Of a stretch of 64,000 nucleotides of DNA, positions 32,943 through 41,381 are shown piece by piece (the first letter of the stretch is position 1; every line of letters begins with the position of its first letter). Both the position numbers and the translations under genes were made by a program. Source of the DNA: Micromonospora pisi (GTDB lineage Bacteria > Actinomycetota > Actinomycetes > Mycobacteriales > Micromonosporaceae); NCBI RefSeq assembly GCF_003633685.1, contig NZ_RBKT01000001.1, positions 4,836,001 to 4,900,000 on the forward strand, written 5' to 3'. The notes beneath the pieces were generated by a model. The model was given only the letters and a program-made list of their open reading frames with translations. It had not been told where the DNA came from and searched no databases.

Positions 32943-34568
32943 ATGACCACCGCCGAGAACGCCCGACCGGCACTGAGTCGCCAGCAGATTCGGCTGCTGA
33001 TGACCGGCCTGATGCTGGGCATGCTGCTGGCCGCGCTGGACCAGACGATCGTGGGTACGGCCCTGCCGACGATCGTCGGCGAACTGGGTGGGATCAACCA
33101 CTATTCGTGGGTGGTGACGGCGTACCTGCTGGCGTCGACCGCCTCGACCCCGCTCTACGGCAAGACGGCCGACCTGTTCGGACGCCGCCCGGTCTTCCTC
33201 TTCTCGATCGGGACGTTCCTGGTCGGTTCGGTGCTGGCCGGGATCTCCCAGGACATGACCCAGTTGATCATCACGCGGGCCATCCAGGGGCTCGGCGCGG
33301 GCGGTCTGCTGACGCTCGCCTTCACCATCATCTCGGACGTGGTGACACCCCGGGAACGTGGTCGCTACCAGGGGCTCTTCGGCGCGGTCTTCGGCATCGC
33401 CTCGGTTGCCGGCCCGCTGCTCGGCGGCTACTTCGCCGAGCACAACTGGCGCTGGATCTTCTACATCAACGTACCGTTGGCGATCGTCGCGATCATCGTC
33501 TGCTTCTACGTCATGCGACTCATCCCGTTCAAGCGGCGCCGGCACGCGATCGACTGGCTCGGCGCGTTGCTTCTGGTCGCCGGGGTGAGTGCGATCCTGC
33601 TCGCGCTGAGCTGGGGCGGAAACGAGTACGCCTGGGCCTCGCCGCTCATCCTGGGGCTCTTTGCCGTCGGCGCGCTGCTGACCGCCCTCTTCCTGATCCA
33701 GGAGACCCGGGTCGAGGAGCCGATCCTGCCGATCGGGCTCTTCCGACGGCGTACGTTCGCACTCGCCAACACCGCCGGCTTCGTCCTCGGCCTGGTGATG
33801 TTCGGGTCGATCATCTTCGTGCCGCTCTACCTGCAGTTGGTCAAGGGGGCGTCACCGACCAACAGTGGTCTGCTGATGCTGCCGATGATGGCCGGCATCA
33901 TCGTCACCTCGGTCCTCTCCGGCCGGGCGATCAGCCGGATCGGCCGGTACAAGTGGTTCCCGGTCGCGGGTGCGGCGATGCTCGTGCTCGGCCTGCTGCT
34001 CTTCACCCAGTTGCAGGTCGACACCACGCTCTGGCTGGCGTTCCTCTACATGGTGATCATCGGCATCGGGCTCGGCCTGAGCATGCAGGCGCTGATCCTC
34101 GCCGTACAGAATTCGGTCGAGATACGCGACCTCGGCGCCGGTACGTCGGCGATCACGTTCTTCCGGTCACTGGGCGGATCGTTCGGGGTGGCGATCCTCG
34201 GCACCCTGCTCTCCACCCGGTTGACCGGCGGGCTGACCGACCGGCTCCCGATGGCGCTGCGCGAACTTCCGCCGCAGCAGCAGGCGCCGCTCGACCCGAG
34301 CACCTTCTCGATCAACGAGCCGGCGAAGATCATGGCGTTGCCCGGTCCGCTCCGGCTGGCCGTGCAGGAGAGCTTCGTGAGCGCGCTGCACCTGGTCTTC
34401 CTCGTCGCCGGGCTGATCGCCATCGTCGGCCTCGTGGTCAGCCTGCTGGTGCCGAACGAGGAACTGCGCGGACCCGCGCCGAACAACCGGTCCGGCAAGT
34501 CGCTGGAGGACGAGACCCACGACGAGGCGGCGATCGACATGGAGTCGAACGCGCAGACGATGATCTGA
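32943..34568 (+). CDS. DHA2-family (EmrB/QacA) drug exporter
   Basis: 541 residues, 14 predicted membrane helices. Motif [17 protein letters not shown] (helix 1), [14 protein letters not shown] (motif A) and [19 protein letters not shown] (motif C) mark the 14-TM proton/drug antiporter group. No regulator is next to it. GGGGGAG lies 9 nt before ATG 32943. Divergent from the MFS_3 exporter. Confidence 0.93.
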   Translation: MTTAENARPALSRQQIRLLMTGLMLGMLLAALDQTIVGTALPTIVGELGGINHYSWVVTAYLLASTASTPLYGKTADLFGRRPVFLFSIGTFLVGSVLAGISQDMTQLIITRAIQGLGAGGLLTLAFTIISDVVTPRERGRYQGLFGAVFGIASVAGPLLGGYFAEHNWRWIFYINVPLAIVAIIVCFYVMRLIPFKRRRHAIDWLGALLLVAGVSAILLALSWGGNEYAWASPLILGLFAVGALLTALFLIQETRVEEPILPIGLFRRRTFALANTAGFVLGLVMFGSIIFVPLYLQLVKGASPTNSGLLMLPMMAGIIVTSVLSGRAISRIGRYKWFPVAGAAMLVLGLLLFTQLQVDTTLWLAFLYMVIIGIGLGLSMQALILAVQNSVEIRDLGAGTSAITFFRSLGGSFGVAILGTLLSTRLTGGLTDRLPMALRELPPQQQAPLDPSTFSINEPAKIMALPGPLRLAVQESFVSALHLVFLVAGLIAIVGLVVSLLVPNEELRGPAPNNRSGKSLEDETHDEAAIDMESNAQTMI

Positions 34569-34592
34569 CGCCCGGTCGCGGCCCCGCGCTAC

Positions 34593-35087
34593 CTACTTGA
34601 GGATGAGCTGGCCGGTGCGCTCGAACACGGCCAGGTCGTCCAGGGTCTCGAACACCGTGGCGGAGGTCGGGGTGGGCAGGGCCCGGGGCGGGAAGAAGCC
34701 GGCGTTGGTCGTCTCGTCGGTGACGGTCAGCAGCTCGCCGGACCAGACGTCGATCCGGAACGCGACCACGAAAAGCTGGTACGTGTCGCCGTACATGTTG
34801 GTGAAGGTGCGCTCCGGGCCGGTGTAGAAGGCGAACGGGGTGACCTCCTCCGCCCGTAGCCCGGTCTCCTCCCACACCTCGCGGGCCACGCAGTCGCTGA
34901 TCGACTCGCCCAGCTCCATCGCGCCGGCCGGCATCGCCCAGTCGCCGTTGTCCGAACGTTCGATCAGCAGGACCTGACCGGCCGCGTCCCGGACCACACC
35001 CCGGGCGCCGACGAACATCAGAGTCCGGTCACCGGCCAGGGTCCGGAGCTGGCCAAGGTACGATTCGGCCCACGAAATGCTGCTCAT
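34593..35087 (-). CDS. Nudix hydrolase
   Basis: 164 residues. Nudix box G-A-M-E-L-G-E-S...REVWEETGL at about residues 55-77, with FPPRALP near the end. Substrate unknown (nucleoside diphosphate derivatives in general). Leaderless: TAGAGT box then GATCGG before the ATG. Confidence 0.92.
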   Translation of the reverse strand: MSSISWAESYLGQLRTLAGDRTLMFVGARGVVRDAAGQVLLIERSDNGDWAMPAGAMELGESISDCVAREVWEETGLRAEEVTPFAFYTGPERTFTNMYGDTYQLFVVAFRIDVWSGELLTVTDETTNAGFFPPRALPTPTSATVFETLDDLAVFERTGQLILK

Positions 35088-35093
35088 CCGATC

Positions 35094-35099
35094 ACTCTA
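35094..35099 (-). promoter_or_regulatory. Candidate -10 box (TAGAGT), leaderless nudix gene
   Basis: 6 nt before the ATG at 35087 on the minus strand; the same hexamer and spacing serve the ligase gene at 55172. Confidence 0.55.
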
Positions 35100-35230
35100 G
35101 GACAGTGGACCGCCCGGTGGCGGCGGCTGCGTGGGGGGCCGGTAAGACTGGACCAACGCCCGACCCGGCCGGTTCTAGCGGATGATCGGTTCGGGTCACG
35201 CGAGGGTTTCCAAAATGTGAATTGGGCCAC

Positions 35231-35236
35231 TACTTT
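35231..35236 (+). promoter_or_regulatory. Candidate -10 box (TACTTT), leaderless acyl-CoA ligase gene
   Basis: 7 nt before ATG 35244, and downstream of a possible GTG at 35217, so it favours the ATG. Confidence 0.5.
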
Positions 35237-35243
35237 GTTTCGC

Positions 35244-36914
35244 ATGCGTAGCACCATGATGGATTTGCCCCTCCAGGTCTCCCGGATCCTCGAACACGGC
35301 AGCACGGTGCACGGCAGCTCCGAGGTGGTCACCTGGGTCGGCGCCGACGCTCCCGGCGGGCCGAGCCGCCGGATGACGTACGCCGAGGTCGGAGTCGCCT
35401 CGGCCCAGCTCGCGTACGCGCTCCGCGACGACCTCGGGGTGACCGGGGACCAGCGGGTCGCCACCTTCATGTGGAACAACAACGAGCACCTGGTCGCCTA
35501 CCTCGCCGTACCGAGCATGGGCGCCGTGCTGCACACCCTCAACCTGCGGCTCTTCCCCGACCAGGTCGCGTACATCGCCAACCACGCGTCCGACCGGGTG
35601 ATCCTGGTCGACAGCACACTGATCCCACTGCTCGCCCGGGTGCTGCCGGAGCTCACCACGGTCGAGCACCTGGTGGTCGTCGGCGGGGGCGACCCGGCGC
35701 CGCTGGTCGAGGCGGCGGCGGCCGGTGGCCGGACGGTTGCCGTACACCACTGGGACGACCTGCTGCGGGGCAAGCCCGAGCGGTACGACTGGCCCGAGCT
35801 GGACGAGCGGGACGCGGCCGCGCTCTGCTACACCTCCGGCACGACCGGGCACCCGAAGGGCGTCGCCTACTCGCACCGGTCGATCTGGCTGCACTCGATG
35901 CAGATCTGCATGGCGGAGGGCTTCGGGCTCGGCCCGACCACCCGTGAGCTCGCCATCGTGCCGATGTTCCACGCCATGAGCTGGGGCATCCCGTACGCGG
36001 CGATGATGTCCGGCGCGTCGCTGATCATGCCGGACCGTTTCCTCCAGGGTGCGCCGATCGCCCAGATGATCGCCACCGAGCGCCCGACCCTGGCCGGCGC
36101 GGTGCCGACCATCTGGAACGACCTGCTCGGCCACCTGGACGCCAACCCGGTCGACACCTCCTCGCTGCAAGAGGTGATCATCGGCGGATCGGCCTGCCCG
36201 CCCGCGCTGATGCACGCGTTCGCCGAGCGGCACGGCATCGACGTGATCCACGCCTGGGGCATGACCGAGATGTCGCCCCTCGGTACGGTCGCCCGCCCGC
36301 CGGCCGGCGTCACCGGTGACGAACAGTGGCGCTACCGCTACACCCAGGGCCGGTTGCCGGCCGCGGTCCAGGCCCGGATCGTCGGCCCGAACGGCGAGCT
36401 GATGCCCGCCGACGGTGAGGCCGTCGGGGAGGTGGAGGTCCGGGGACCCTGGGTCACCTCCCGGTACGTCGGAGAGGACGAGCCCGACCCGGAGAAGTTC
36501 CGGGACGGTTGGCTGCGTACGGGCGACGTCGGCACCCTCTCCCCGGACGGTTACCTGGTCCTCACCGACCGGGCCAAGGATGTGATCAAGTCCGGCGGGG
36601 AGTGGATCTCCTCCGTGGAGTTGGAGAACCACCTGATGGCCCACCCGGCGGTACGCGAAGCCTGCGTGGTCGGGGTGCCGGACGACCGCTGGGACGAGCG
36701 CCCGCTCGCCGCCGTGGTACTGCGGGAGGGTGCCACCGCGTCCGCGACCGAACTGCGCGACTTCCTCGCCGAGCGGGTCGCGAAGTGGCAGCTCCCGGAA
36801 CGGTGGACCTTCATCGCCGAGGTCCCCAAGACCAGCGTCGGCAAGTTCGACAAGAAGCGGATCCGCTCCACCCACGCCGCCAACACCCTCGCCGTCCAGT
36901 ACCTCGACTCCTGA
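35244..36914 (+). CDS. Medium/long-chain acyl-CoA ligase (AMP-binding)
   Basis: 556 residues. AMP-binding P-loop YTSGTTGHPKGVAYSH at about residue 195; VIHAWGMTEMSPLG; GWLRTGDVG; and the C-terminal catalytic lysine motif PKTSVGKFDKKRI. It activates fatty acids as acyl-AMP then acyl-CoA; chain length cannot be read. The palindrome at 36931 follows the stop and may end transcription. Confidence 0.94.
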   Translation: MRSTMMDLPLQVSRILEHGSTVHGSSEVVTWVGADAPGGPSRRMTYAEVGVASAQLAYALRDDLGVTGDQRVATFMWNNNEHLVAYLAVPSMGAVLHTLNLRLFPDQVAYIANHASDRVILVDSTLIPLLARVLPELTTVEHLVVVGGGDPAPLVEAAAAGGRTVAVHHWDDLLRGKPERYDWPELDERDAAALCYTSGTTGHPKGVAYSHRSIWLHSMQICMAEGFGLGPTTRELAIVPMFHAMSWGIPYAAMMSGASLIMPDRFLQGAPIAQMIATERPTLAGAVPTIWNDLLGHLDANPVDTSSLQEVIIGGSACPPALMHAFAERHGIDVIHAWGMTEMSPLGTVARPPAGVTGDEQWRYRYTQGRLPAAVQARIVGPNGELMPADGEAVGEVEVRGPWVTSRYVGEDEPDPEKFRDGWLRTGDVGTLSPDGYLVLTDRAKDVIKSGGEWISSVELENHLMAHPAVREACVVGVPDDRWDERPLAAVVLREGATASATELRDFLAERVAKWQLPERWTFIAEVPKTSVGKFDKKRIRSTHAANTLAVQYLDS

Positions 36915-36930
36915 CCCGCCTCGCGGACCA

Positions 36931-36978
36931 GGCTGTGGTCGTCTACTGCCCCCAGAGGGGCAACGGATGGCCACAGCC
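36931..36978. repeat. Palindromic element flanking the DUF559 gene, left
   Basis: Outer arms GGCTGTGG/CCACAGCC, 8-nt internal loops, inner arms TGCCCC/GGGGCA with a 4-nt loop. It has the same architecture as 38017-38060, in opposite orientation. It lies between convergent genes, 6 nt past the DUF559 stop. Confidence 0.85.
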
Positions 36979-36983
36979 CAGGG

Positions 36984-37937
36984 TTAAGGGCGCCAGCCGG
37001 CAGCCTGAAGGGCGGCGCGGAGCTGGGCAATGACTTCGGCGGGGCGGTCCCGGACCACCCAGGCGGGGAAACGCAGGATCCGTACGCCGGAGATCCACAG
37101 GTCGTTCTGCCGTCGCATGTCCGCCCACCAGTGGCCCACCTCCAGGTGCTGGCCGCCGTCGATCTCCACGTGCACCCGCCATTCGTCGAAGTAGACGTCG
37201 AGATAGCGCCGCCGCCCCCGGGCGTCTGTACGCCGTACCTGCCGGCTCGGCGTAGGCAGGTCGGCTCGCCGGCAGAGCCGCAGGAAATCCGACTCCGGGA
37301 CCGACGCGGCGCCGTCGCGGGCATCGGTAGCAGCGTTGATGATCAGACGCCGACGACGCACGTTGGGCATTCGAGCCAATACCGGATCCAGATCGGCGGA
37401 ATTGACCAGTCGCTGCTGGAACCCAGCGGCGACAATGGCCCGCGCCTGATTGTCGGTGGCAGCCCACCGTGCGGCGTCGACCAGTGAACGGGCGGGCATA
37501 GTGCACGGCGGCAAGCCGAGTCGGTGCACGTCCGCCGGAAGCAAATGTCGGGTTCGGTGCACCACCACCCCGTACGGCGGGTCGAGATCCTTGCGGCCGG
37601 CGGGAATCAGCACATGGAGGGCTTCGCTTCGGTATCCCCGCAGTCCGAGTAACTCCAACGCGGAGAGCCCACCGAGGACCGCCCGCCGCACGCCGAGCAC
37701 CGCCACCCATCGGAGCTGCTCACGGGTGAGTGGCCCGGTGTGGGCGACGTACACCCCGCGCCCGGCGAGTTGCCACCGGCCGGAGGCGACCCGGTGCCGT
37801 ACCGCCTTGGGAGAAAGATGTCGCAGGGCCTGACGCCGGTCGAGTACGTCCGACTGTCGGTGCAGCAGGTGGGTCAACGGGTCGGCATCGGGCGCCGGCG
37901 GCGGTCGCAGGCCCGGTACGGCATCACGGCGCAGCAT
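36984..37937 (-). CDS. AbiEi-like N-terminal domain plus DUF559 endonuclease-like domain
   Basis: 317 residues. The N-terminal part (VLDRRQALRHLSPKAVRHRVASGRW, then GVYVAHTGPLT) resembles the AbiEi antitoxin winged-helix region. The C-terminal ~110 residues are a DUF559 (Vsr-like) domain with YLDVYFDEWRVHVEIDGGQHLE, where D and E-x-D residues fit a PD-(D/E)XK site, then RILRFPAWVVRDRP. Such proteins are common in actinobacteria and their function is unknown; defence or DNA repair is inference. ATG 37937 follows CAGGGT and 6 nt, perhaps leaderless. It is bracketed by inverted palindromes. Confidence 0.86.
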   Translation of the reverse strand: MLRRDAVPGLRPPPAPDADPLTHLLHRQSDVLDRRQALRHLSPKAVRHRVASGRWQLAGRGVYVAHTGPLTREQLRWVAVLGVRRAVLGGLSALELLGLRGYRSEALHVLIPAGRKDLDPPYGVVVHRTRHLLPADVHRLGLPPCTMPARSLVDAARWAATDNQARAIVAAGFQQRLVNSADLDPVLARMPNVRRRRLIINAATDARDGAASVPESDFLRLCRRADLPTPSRQVRRTDARGRRRYLDVYFDEWRVHVEIDGGQHLEVGHWWADMRRQNDLWISGVRILRFPAWVVRDRPAEVIAQLRAALQAAGWRP

Positions 37938-37988
37938 CCGCCCACCCTGTCGATCCCACCCCCGCACCGCCACCCCCGTCCCCCAACC

Positions 37989-37997
37989 TGTGGACAA
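37989..37997 (-). promoter_or_regulatory. DnaA-box-like 9-mer
   Basis: TTGTCCACA on the minus strand, matching the actinobacterial DnaA-box consensus, 51 nt upstream of the DUF559 start. Single box; could be chance. Confidence 0.4.
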
Positions 37998-38016
37998 CCC
38001 CCGTGATGCCGCCACA

Positions 38017-38060
38017 CCGTGGCCACCTACTGCCCCTGGAGGGGCCATTGACGACCACGG
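38017..38060. repeat. Palindromic element flanking the DUF559 gene, right
   Basis: Outer arms CCGTGG/CCACGG, 8-nt internal loops, inner GCCCC-TGGA-GGGGC. Its reverse complement aligns with 36931-36978 (GTGGTCGTC...GGCCAC ends). Confidence 0.83.
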
Positions 38061-38077
38061 CGAGTTGAATGGGCGGC

Positions 38078-38548
38078 ATGGAGTCGAGTGGGGTGGTGAG
38101 GCGGATCAGGCGCGTCGCGGAGGAGGCGGTGGCGGCGGCTGCGGCCGGCGACGCGGCGGCGTACGAACGGGCCGCGACGGAGTTGGCCGCGCGGAATCCG
38201 GAGCAGGTCGGGCTGGTGCTCGGCGGGGTGGTCCGGATGCTGCTCGAAGAGGGGCACCCCGACGGGCTGGACAGCGACGACCTGCAGGTGGTGCTGAAGC
38301 GGTGCGCCGGTGATGCCCTCGGCTGGTTCCCGGAACTGGACCCGACCGTGCTGGTGCTGCTCCTCACCGCCGCGCTCGGCGTACACCCGTCGGAGGAGGA
38401 GGCGCCACCGGTCGAACCGGCGGCGATGGCCCGGCACGCGCCGCTGCTCGTCGCCGACCTGCTCGCGGTCACCGGTCGTCCGCTCGCCGACTACCTGGAC
38501 GCCGCGCTGGCCGAGATCTTCATCGTGCAGACCATGGAGCTGCCGTAA
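38078..38548 (+). CDS. Hypothetical protein
   Basis: 156 residues, helical. It contains AAAAGDAAAYERAATELAAR, VGLVLGGVVRMLLEEGH and a Leu-rich middle part, with no signal peptide. It could be an adaptor-type helical repeat protein. No family is recognised. Starts at ATG 38078 or 38069; the right-hand palindromic element lies 18 nt upstream. Convergent with the barstar gene. Confidence 0.72.
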   Translation: MESSGVVRRIRRVAEEAVAAAAAGDAAAYERAATELAARNPEQVGLVLGGVVRMLLEEGHPDGLDSDDLQVVLKRCAGDALGWFPELDPTVLVLLLTAALGVHPSEEEAPPVEPAAMARHAPLLVADLLAVTGRPLADYLDAALAEIFIVQTMELP

Positions 38549-38568
38549 CCCGTGGTGCCCCGGCCGGT

Positions 38569-38970
38569 TCAGTGCAGCGCGGCGGCGAGCCGCCGGTGCA
38601 GTACGGGCGCGGTCGCCGTCGGGGTGTGCAGGACCACCCGCAGCCCCTGATCCGACTCCTGCGCCGCCGAGGCGAGTACGGCCAGCAGGGTGGCGAGCTG
38701 CGCGGGCGGCTCGTCGGCGAGCAGGTCGGCGGCGTCGGTCACCACCAGCGTCCGTGGCCCCCGCGTCACGAGGTCGCGCAGGCAGTCCAGCAGCGCGTCC
38801 CAGTTGTGGCCGAAGTAGTCGGGGAACGACAGCGCCGTCGCCCAGTCGGTGAACAACCCGGCCCGGCTGCGGTTCTCGGTCCCGCTGACGACCAGCGCAT
38901 CGGCGGGTGGTGCCGGGTCGGTGGACACGGTCAGCCACGGCGGCAGGTGACGTTCGCCCGCTTCAGACAT
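38569..38970 (-). CDS. Barstar-family ribonuclease inhibitor
   Basis: 133 residues. FPDYFGHNWDALLDCLRDL is the barstar core motif at about residues 49-67; TLVVTDAADLL follows. Barstar blocks the active site of secreted RNases inside the producer cell. It sits directly after the secreted RNase gene on the same strand, separated by a 15-bp hairpin. The second of two adjacent ATGs (38970) has the better spacing from GAGG. Confidence 0.9.
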   Translation of the reverse strand: MSEAGERHLPPWLTVSTDPAPPADALVVSGTENRSRAGLFTDWATALSFPDYFGHNWDALLDCLRDLVTRGPRTLVVTDAADLLADEPPAQLATLLAVLASAAQESDQGLRVVLHTPTATAPVLHRRLAAALH

Positions 38971-38995
38971 CATGATCCTCTGGTCAGCCGGTGGT

Positions 38996-39036
38996 CCGTC
39001 GGGCCGGGCCGAGCTCGTCCCGGCCCGGCCCGACGG
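38996..39036. terminator. Hairpin between RNase and barstar genes
   Basis: Perfect 15-bp arms (CCGTCGGGCCGGGCC and complement) with an 11-nt loop. It lies between the RNase stop (39051) and the barstar start (38970) and may limit or uncouple barstar transcription. Confidence 0.8.
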
Positions 39037-39050
39037 TACGACGGACTCGG

Positions 39051-39503
39051 TCAGAGCCGGTAGAAGTCGGCGTAGTGGTTCGGGGTGAACCAGGTCGCGC
39101 CGGTGGCCTTGTTGACCACGATCCGGTACGCGTCCCGGGCGGCGCCCTGCCGACGGGGGTAGACGTCGTATTCGTAGTAGGTGGCATTCGTCGGCAGCTG
39201 GCCCTCGTAGTTCATGTGCTGACCCCCGGCGTAGTTGGAGAGCCCGCCGCTCCACGAGACCCAGCCTCGGGTGGTGGGGAAGTTGCGGCTCGCCCAGCCG
39301 CTGCGGGCGGTACGCGCGTCGGCGCATCGGGAGATGGTGCACGAGCTGTAGACGGCCGCCGACGCGGAGCTGGTGTGTGACGGTGCGACCACGGCGGGTC
39401 CGACCAGCATCGCGGCGATCATGGCGGTGAGCAGGGCGAAGCTGGCGAGGAGTCGCTGCGGTCGCGACCGGACAGCCGGGGGGAGCGGGGCGGTGACGGT
39501 CAT
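39051..39503 (-). CDS. Secreted guanyl-specific ribonuclease, RNase Sa type
   Basis: 150 residues. Signal peptide (Arg-rich start, hydrophobic 19-40, cleavage near SASAA). The mature part carries E111 (YYEYDVYP), R127 (DAYRIVV) and H143 (NHYADFY), matching the catalytic Glu-Arg-His trio of RNase Sa/barnase. Two cysteines (55, 60) may form a disulphide. It cleaves RNA after G. The barstar gene is next, so this is a self-protected secreted nuclease. Confidence 0.9.
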   Translation of the reverse strand: MTVTAPLPPAVRSRPQRLLASFALLTAMIAAMLVGPAVVAPSHTSSASAAVYSSCTISRCADARTARSGWASRNFPTTRGWVSWSGGLSNYAGGQHMNYEGQLPTNATYYEYDVYPRRQGAARDAYRIVVNKATGATWFTPNHYADFYRL

Positions 39504-39782
39504 GGTGGCCTCCAGTGCCGGGGGATCCCACGGGGGTGTGCGGGTCGTGATCCATCCTCGGCAGTGAATGCCTACGCCCGAAAGAGGGCCAACGGGAAAT
39601 TAATCGACGATCTACCATATGTTCCCGCCCCCTTCCGGTGACTCGGCCGGAGGTCGCACCCGGGGTCGAAATGGCGGTCCGTTGCGTCCTCGTCGGCGCC
39701 GGGCCGTAAGCTGCACTGGTTTTCCAGTGCGGGGTCCGGCGTTGTCGTGTGACCCGTACCCACCAGCTTCAGGGAGTGAGCC
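39504..39782. other. Divergent promoter region upstream of RNase and 39783 gene
   Basis: 279 nt without a gene. It includes a relatively AT-rich stretch near 39595-39620; no clear dyad or box was identified. Confidence 0.4.
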
Positions 39783-40031
39783 ATGCCGGAAAAGGCTGGG
39801 CACGACAAGACCGACGACCCGATCGAGGCTGAGCTGACCGAGGGCACCGAACCGGCCGAGGGCGAGGAGCCGGGCGAGGACGCCGAGCCCAGCTTCCTGA
39901 ACCGGGCCGCCCGGCGCGCCCAGGGCAAGGGTGCCACCCGACAGCAGCAGCCGCAGGGCAAGGGGAAGGCGTCCGGAGGCCGTGGTTCCGTCCAGGGACC
40001 GCGCCAGTGGGGCAACCGCCGCAGCGGCTGA
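39783..40031 (+). CDS. Small charged hypothetical protein
   Basis: 82 residues. Acidic N-terminal half (DPIEAELTEGTEPAEGEEPG), then a short helix SFLNRAARRAQGKG and a basic Gly/Gln-rich end. Probably disordered. AGGGAG 7-8 nt before the ATG supports it. I recall similar short proteins in Micromonosporaceae without known role. Confidence 0.7.
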   Translation: MPEKAGHDKTDDPIEAELTEGTEPAEGEEPGEDAEPSFLNRAARRAQGKGATRQQQPQGKGKASGGRGSVQGPRQWGNRRSG

Positions 40032-40068
40032 CCCCGGCGACACTGCCTCGGACACGTACCGGCGGTCG

Positions 40069-41094
40069 TTACGCCGGTTGTTCCTGGGACGTGCTGATCA
40101 GGACCTTGCCGACCGCCGAGTGCTCCACCGCCGTGTGGGCGTCGGCGGCTTCGGCGAGGGGGTAGTAGTGCAGGGGCAGTCCGGCGTCCGCGCCGACCCG
40201 GATGCCGCCCTGTGCCGCCGCCGTGGCCACGTCCTGCACGGCCTGGGCCTTCGCCGCCGCCGGCACCTGGTAGACCGTGACGAACTGCCAGCGGGCGTTC
40301 GGCGGCATCAGTCGCATCACCGGCAGCGTCAGTTCCTCGCCCCGGAACGAGTAGACGGAGACGACACCGGCGTGCCCGATCACCTGGGCGTCGACCGCCG
40401 CGTTCTGGTCGCCGGACACCTCGACGATGGTGTCCACCCCGTGCGGCGCGATCTTCTTCACCTCGGCGACCACGTCCTGCTGCCGATAGTTGATCACGTG
40501 TGAGGCGCCGGCGGCGGCGGCGAGCTGAGCCTTCTCCGACGTACTGACCGTCGCGATGACGGTCGCGTCCGCCCAGCGGGCGAGCTGGATCGCCGCGTTG
40601 CCGACCGCACCCGCGCCGCCCTGGACCAGCACCACGCGGTCGGCGAGGCTGCCCAGGTCGAGGTGGCGTGGCATGAGTTCCCCGACCGTCAGGCACCGGT
40701 GCGCGGTCAGGAACGGAATGCCGAGGGCGGCGCCCATCTCGAAGGGCACCGAACCGAGCAGCACGATCTGGCGGGACGGCACCAGGGTGTACTCGGCAGC
40801 CGTACCCCAGGGGCGTCCGGAGGCGGCCTCCCAGACCCAGACCCGTTCGCCGACCAGGGTCGAGTCGACACCCTGACCGGTCGCCTCGATCACGCCCGCC
40901 CCGTCCTGACCCGGGATCTGCCAGCCGTACGGCGGTGGGCCGGCCTTGCCGGCCCGGAACTGGACATCGGTGGGGTTGACGCCGGAGAGCGCCATCCGGA
41001 CCAGTACCTCACCCGAGTCGGGTTCGGGGACCGGCTGGTCGACCAGTTCCAACACCCCCGGTTCACCGGTGCGGGTGTAGACGGCTGCCTTCAT
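40069..41094 (-). CDS. NADPH:quinone reductase / zinc-less MDR oxidoreductase
   Basis: 341 residues. N-terminal GroES-like domain (PEPDSGEVLVRMALSGVNPTD) and Rossmann domain (VVLVQGGAGAVGNAAIQLAR, then GASHVINYRQQD). No zinc ligands, so a quinone or enone reductase is most likely. Physiological substrate unknown. Confidence 0.9.
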   Translation of the reverse strand: MKAAVYTRTGEPGVLELVDQPVPEPDSGEVLVRMALSGVNPTDVQFRAGKAGPPPYGWQIPGQDGAGVIEATGQGVDSTLVGERVWVWEAASGRPWGTAAEYTLVPSRQIVLLGSVPFEMGAALGIPFLTAHRCLTVGELMPRHLDLGSLADRVVLVQGGAGAVGNAAIQLARWADATVIATVSTSEKAQLAAAAGASHVINYRQQDVVAEVKKIAPHGVDTIVEVSGDQNAAVDAQVIGHAGVVSVYSFRGEELTLPVMRLMPPNARWQFVTVYQVPAAAKAQAVQDVATAAAQGGIRVGADAGLPLHYYPLAEAADAHTAVEHSAVGKVLISTSQEQPA

Positions 41095-41289
41095 GGGGCC
41101 TCCCTGGCTGGCGCGGATGCCCCCATTTTTCCTGCTTATGGCCTGCTTTGTTGCTGTTCTCGGTTTGCCGGGACGTGGACCGAGGTGGGACGCCCACTCG
41201 CCGGGTTAGCGGTGCGGCGGCCGGGTACCCGAGTTCCTTCGGGGCTTCGGGGAGGGGTTGTGACGTTGCTCTGCACGCTCGAAACGCAC

Positions 41290-41349
41290 GGCGGAACGTA
41301 CGACAGAACGTACGGCGGAACGTACGGCGGAACGTACGACGGAACGGGC
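41290..41349. repeat. 12-bp tandem repeat array
   Basis: Five units of GGCGGAACGTAC or variants in a row; the last is degenerate. It lies 33 nt upstream of the GH15 start and 195 nt from the divergent reductase gene. It may be a regulatory array (each unit has a palindromic GTAC). Confidence 0.9.
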
Positions 41350-41381
41350 ACCGGGGACGCGACGGACCGGAGGGTGGTCCG

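Noticed and set aside
41290-41349. Possible CRISPR array
   Set aside because: Units are 12 bp in direct contact, with no spacers and no cas genes.
41148-41381. Longer start for the GH15 protein at 41148
   Set aside because: It would translate the tandem array as Arg/Asn repeats; GTG 41382 has a good ribosome site and family-typical start.
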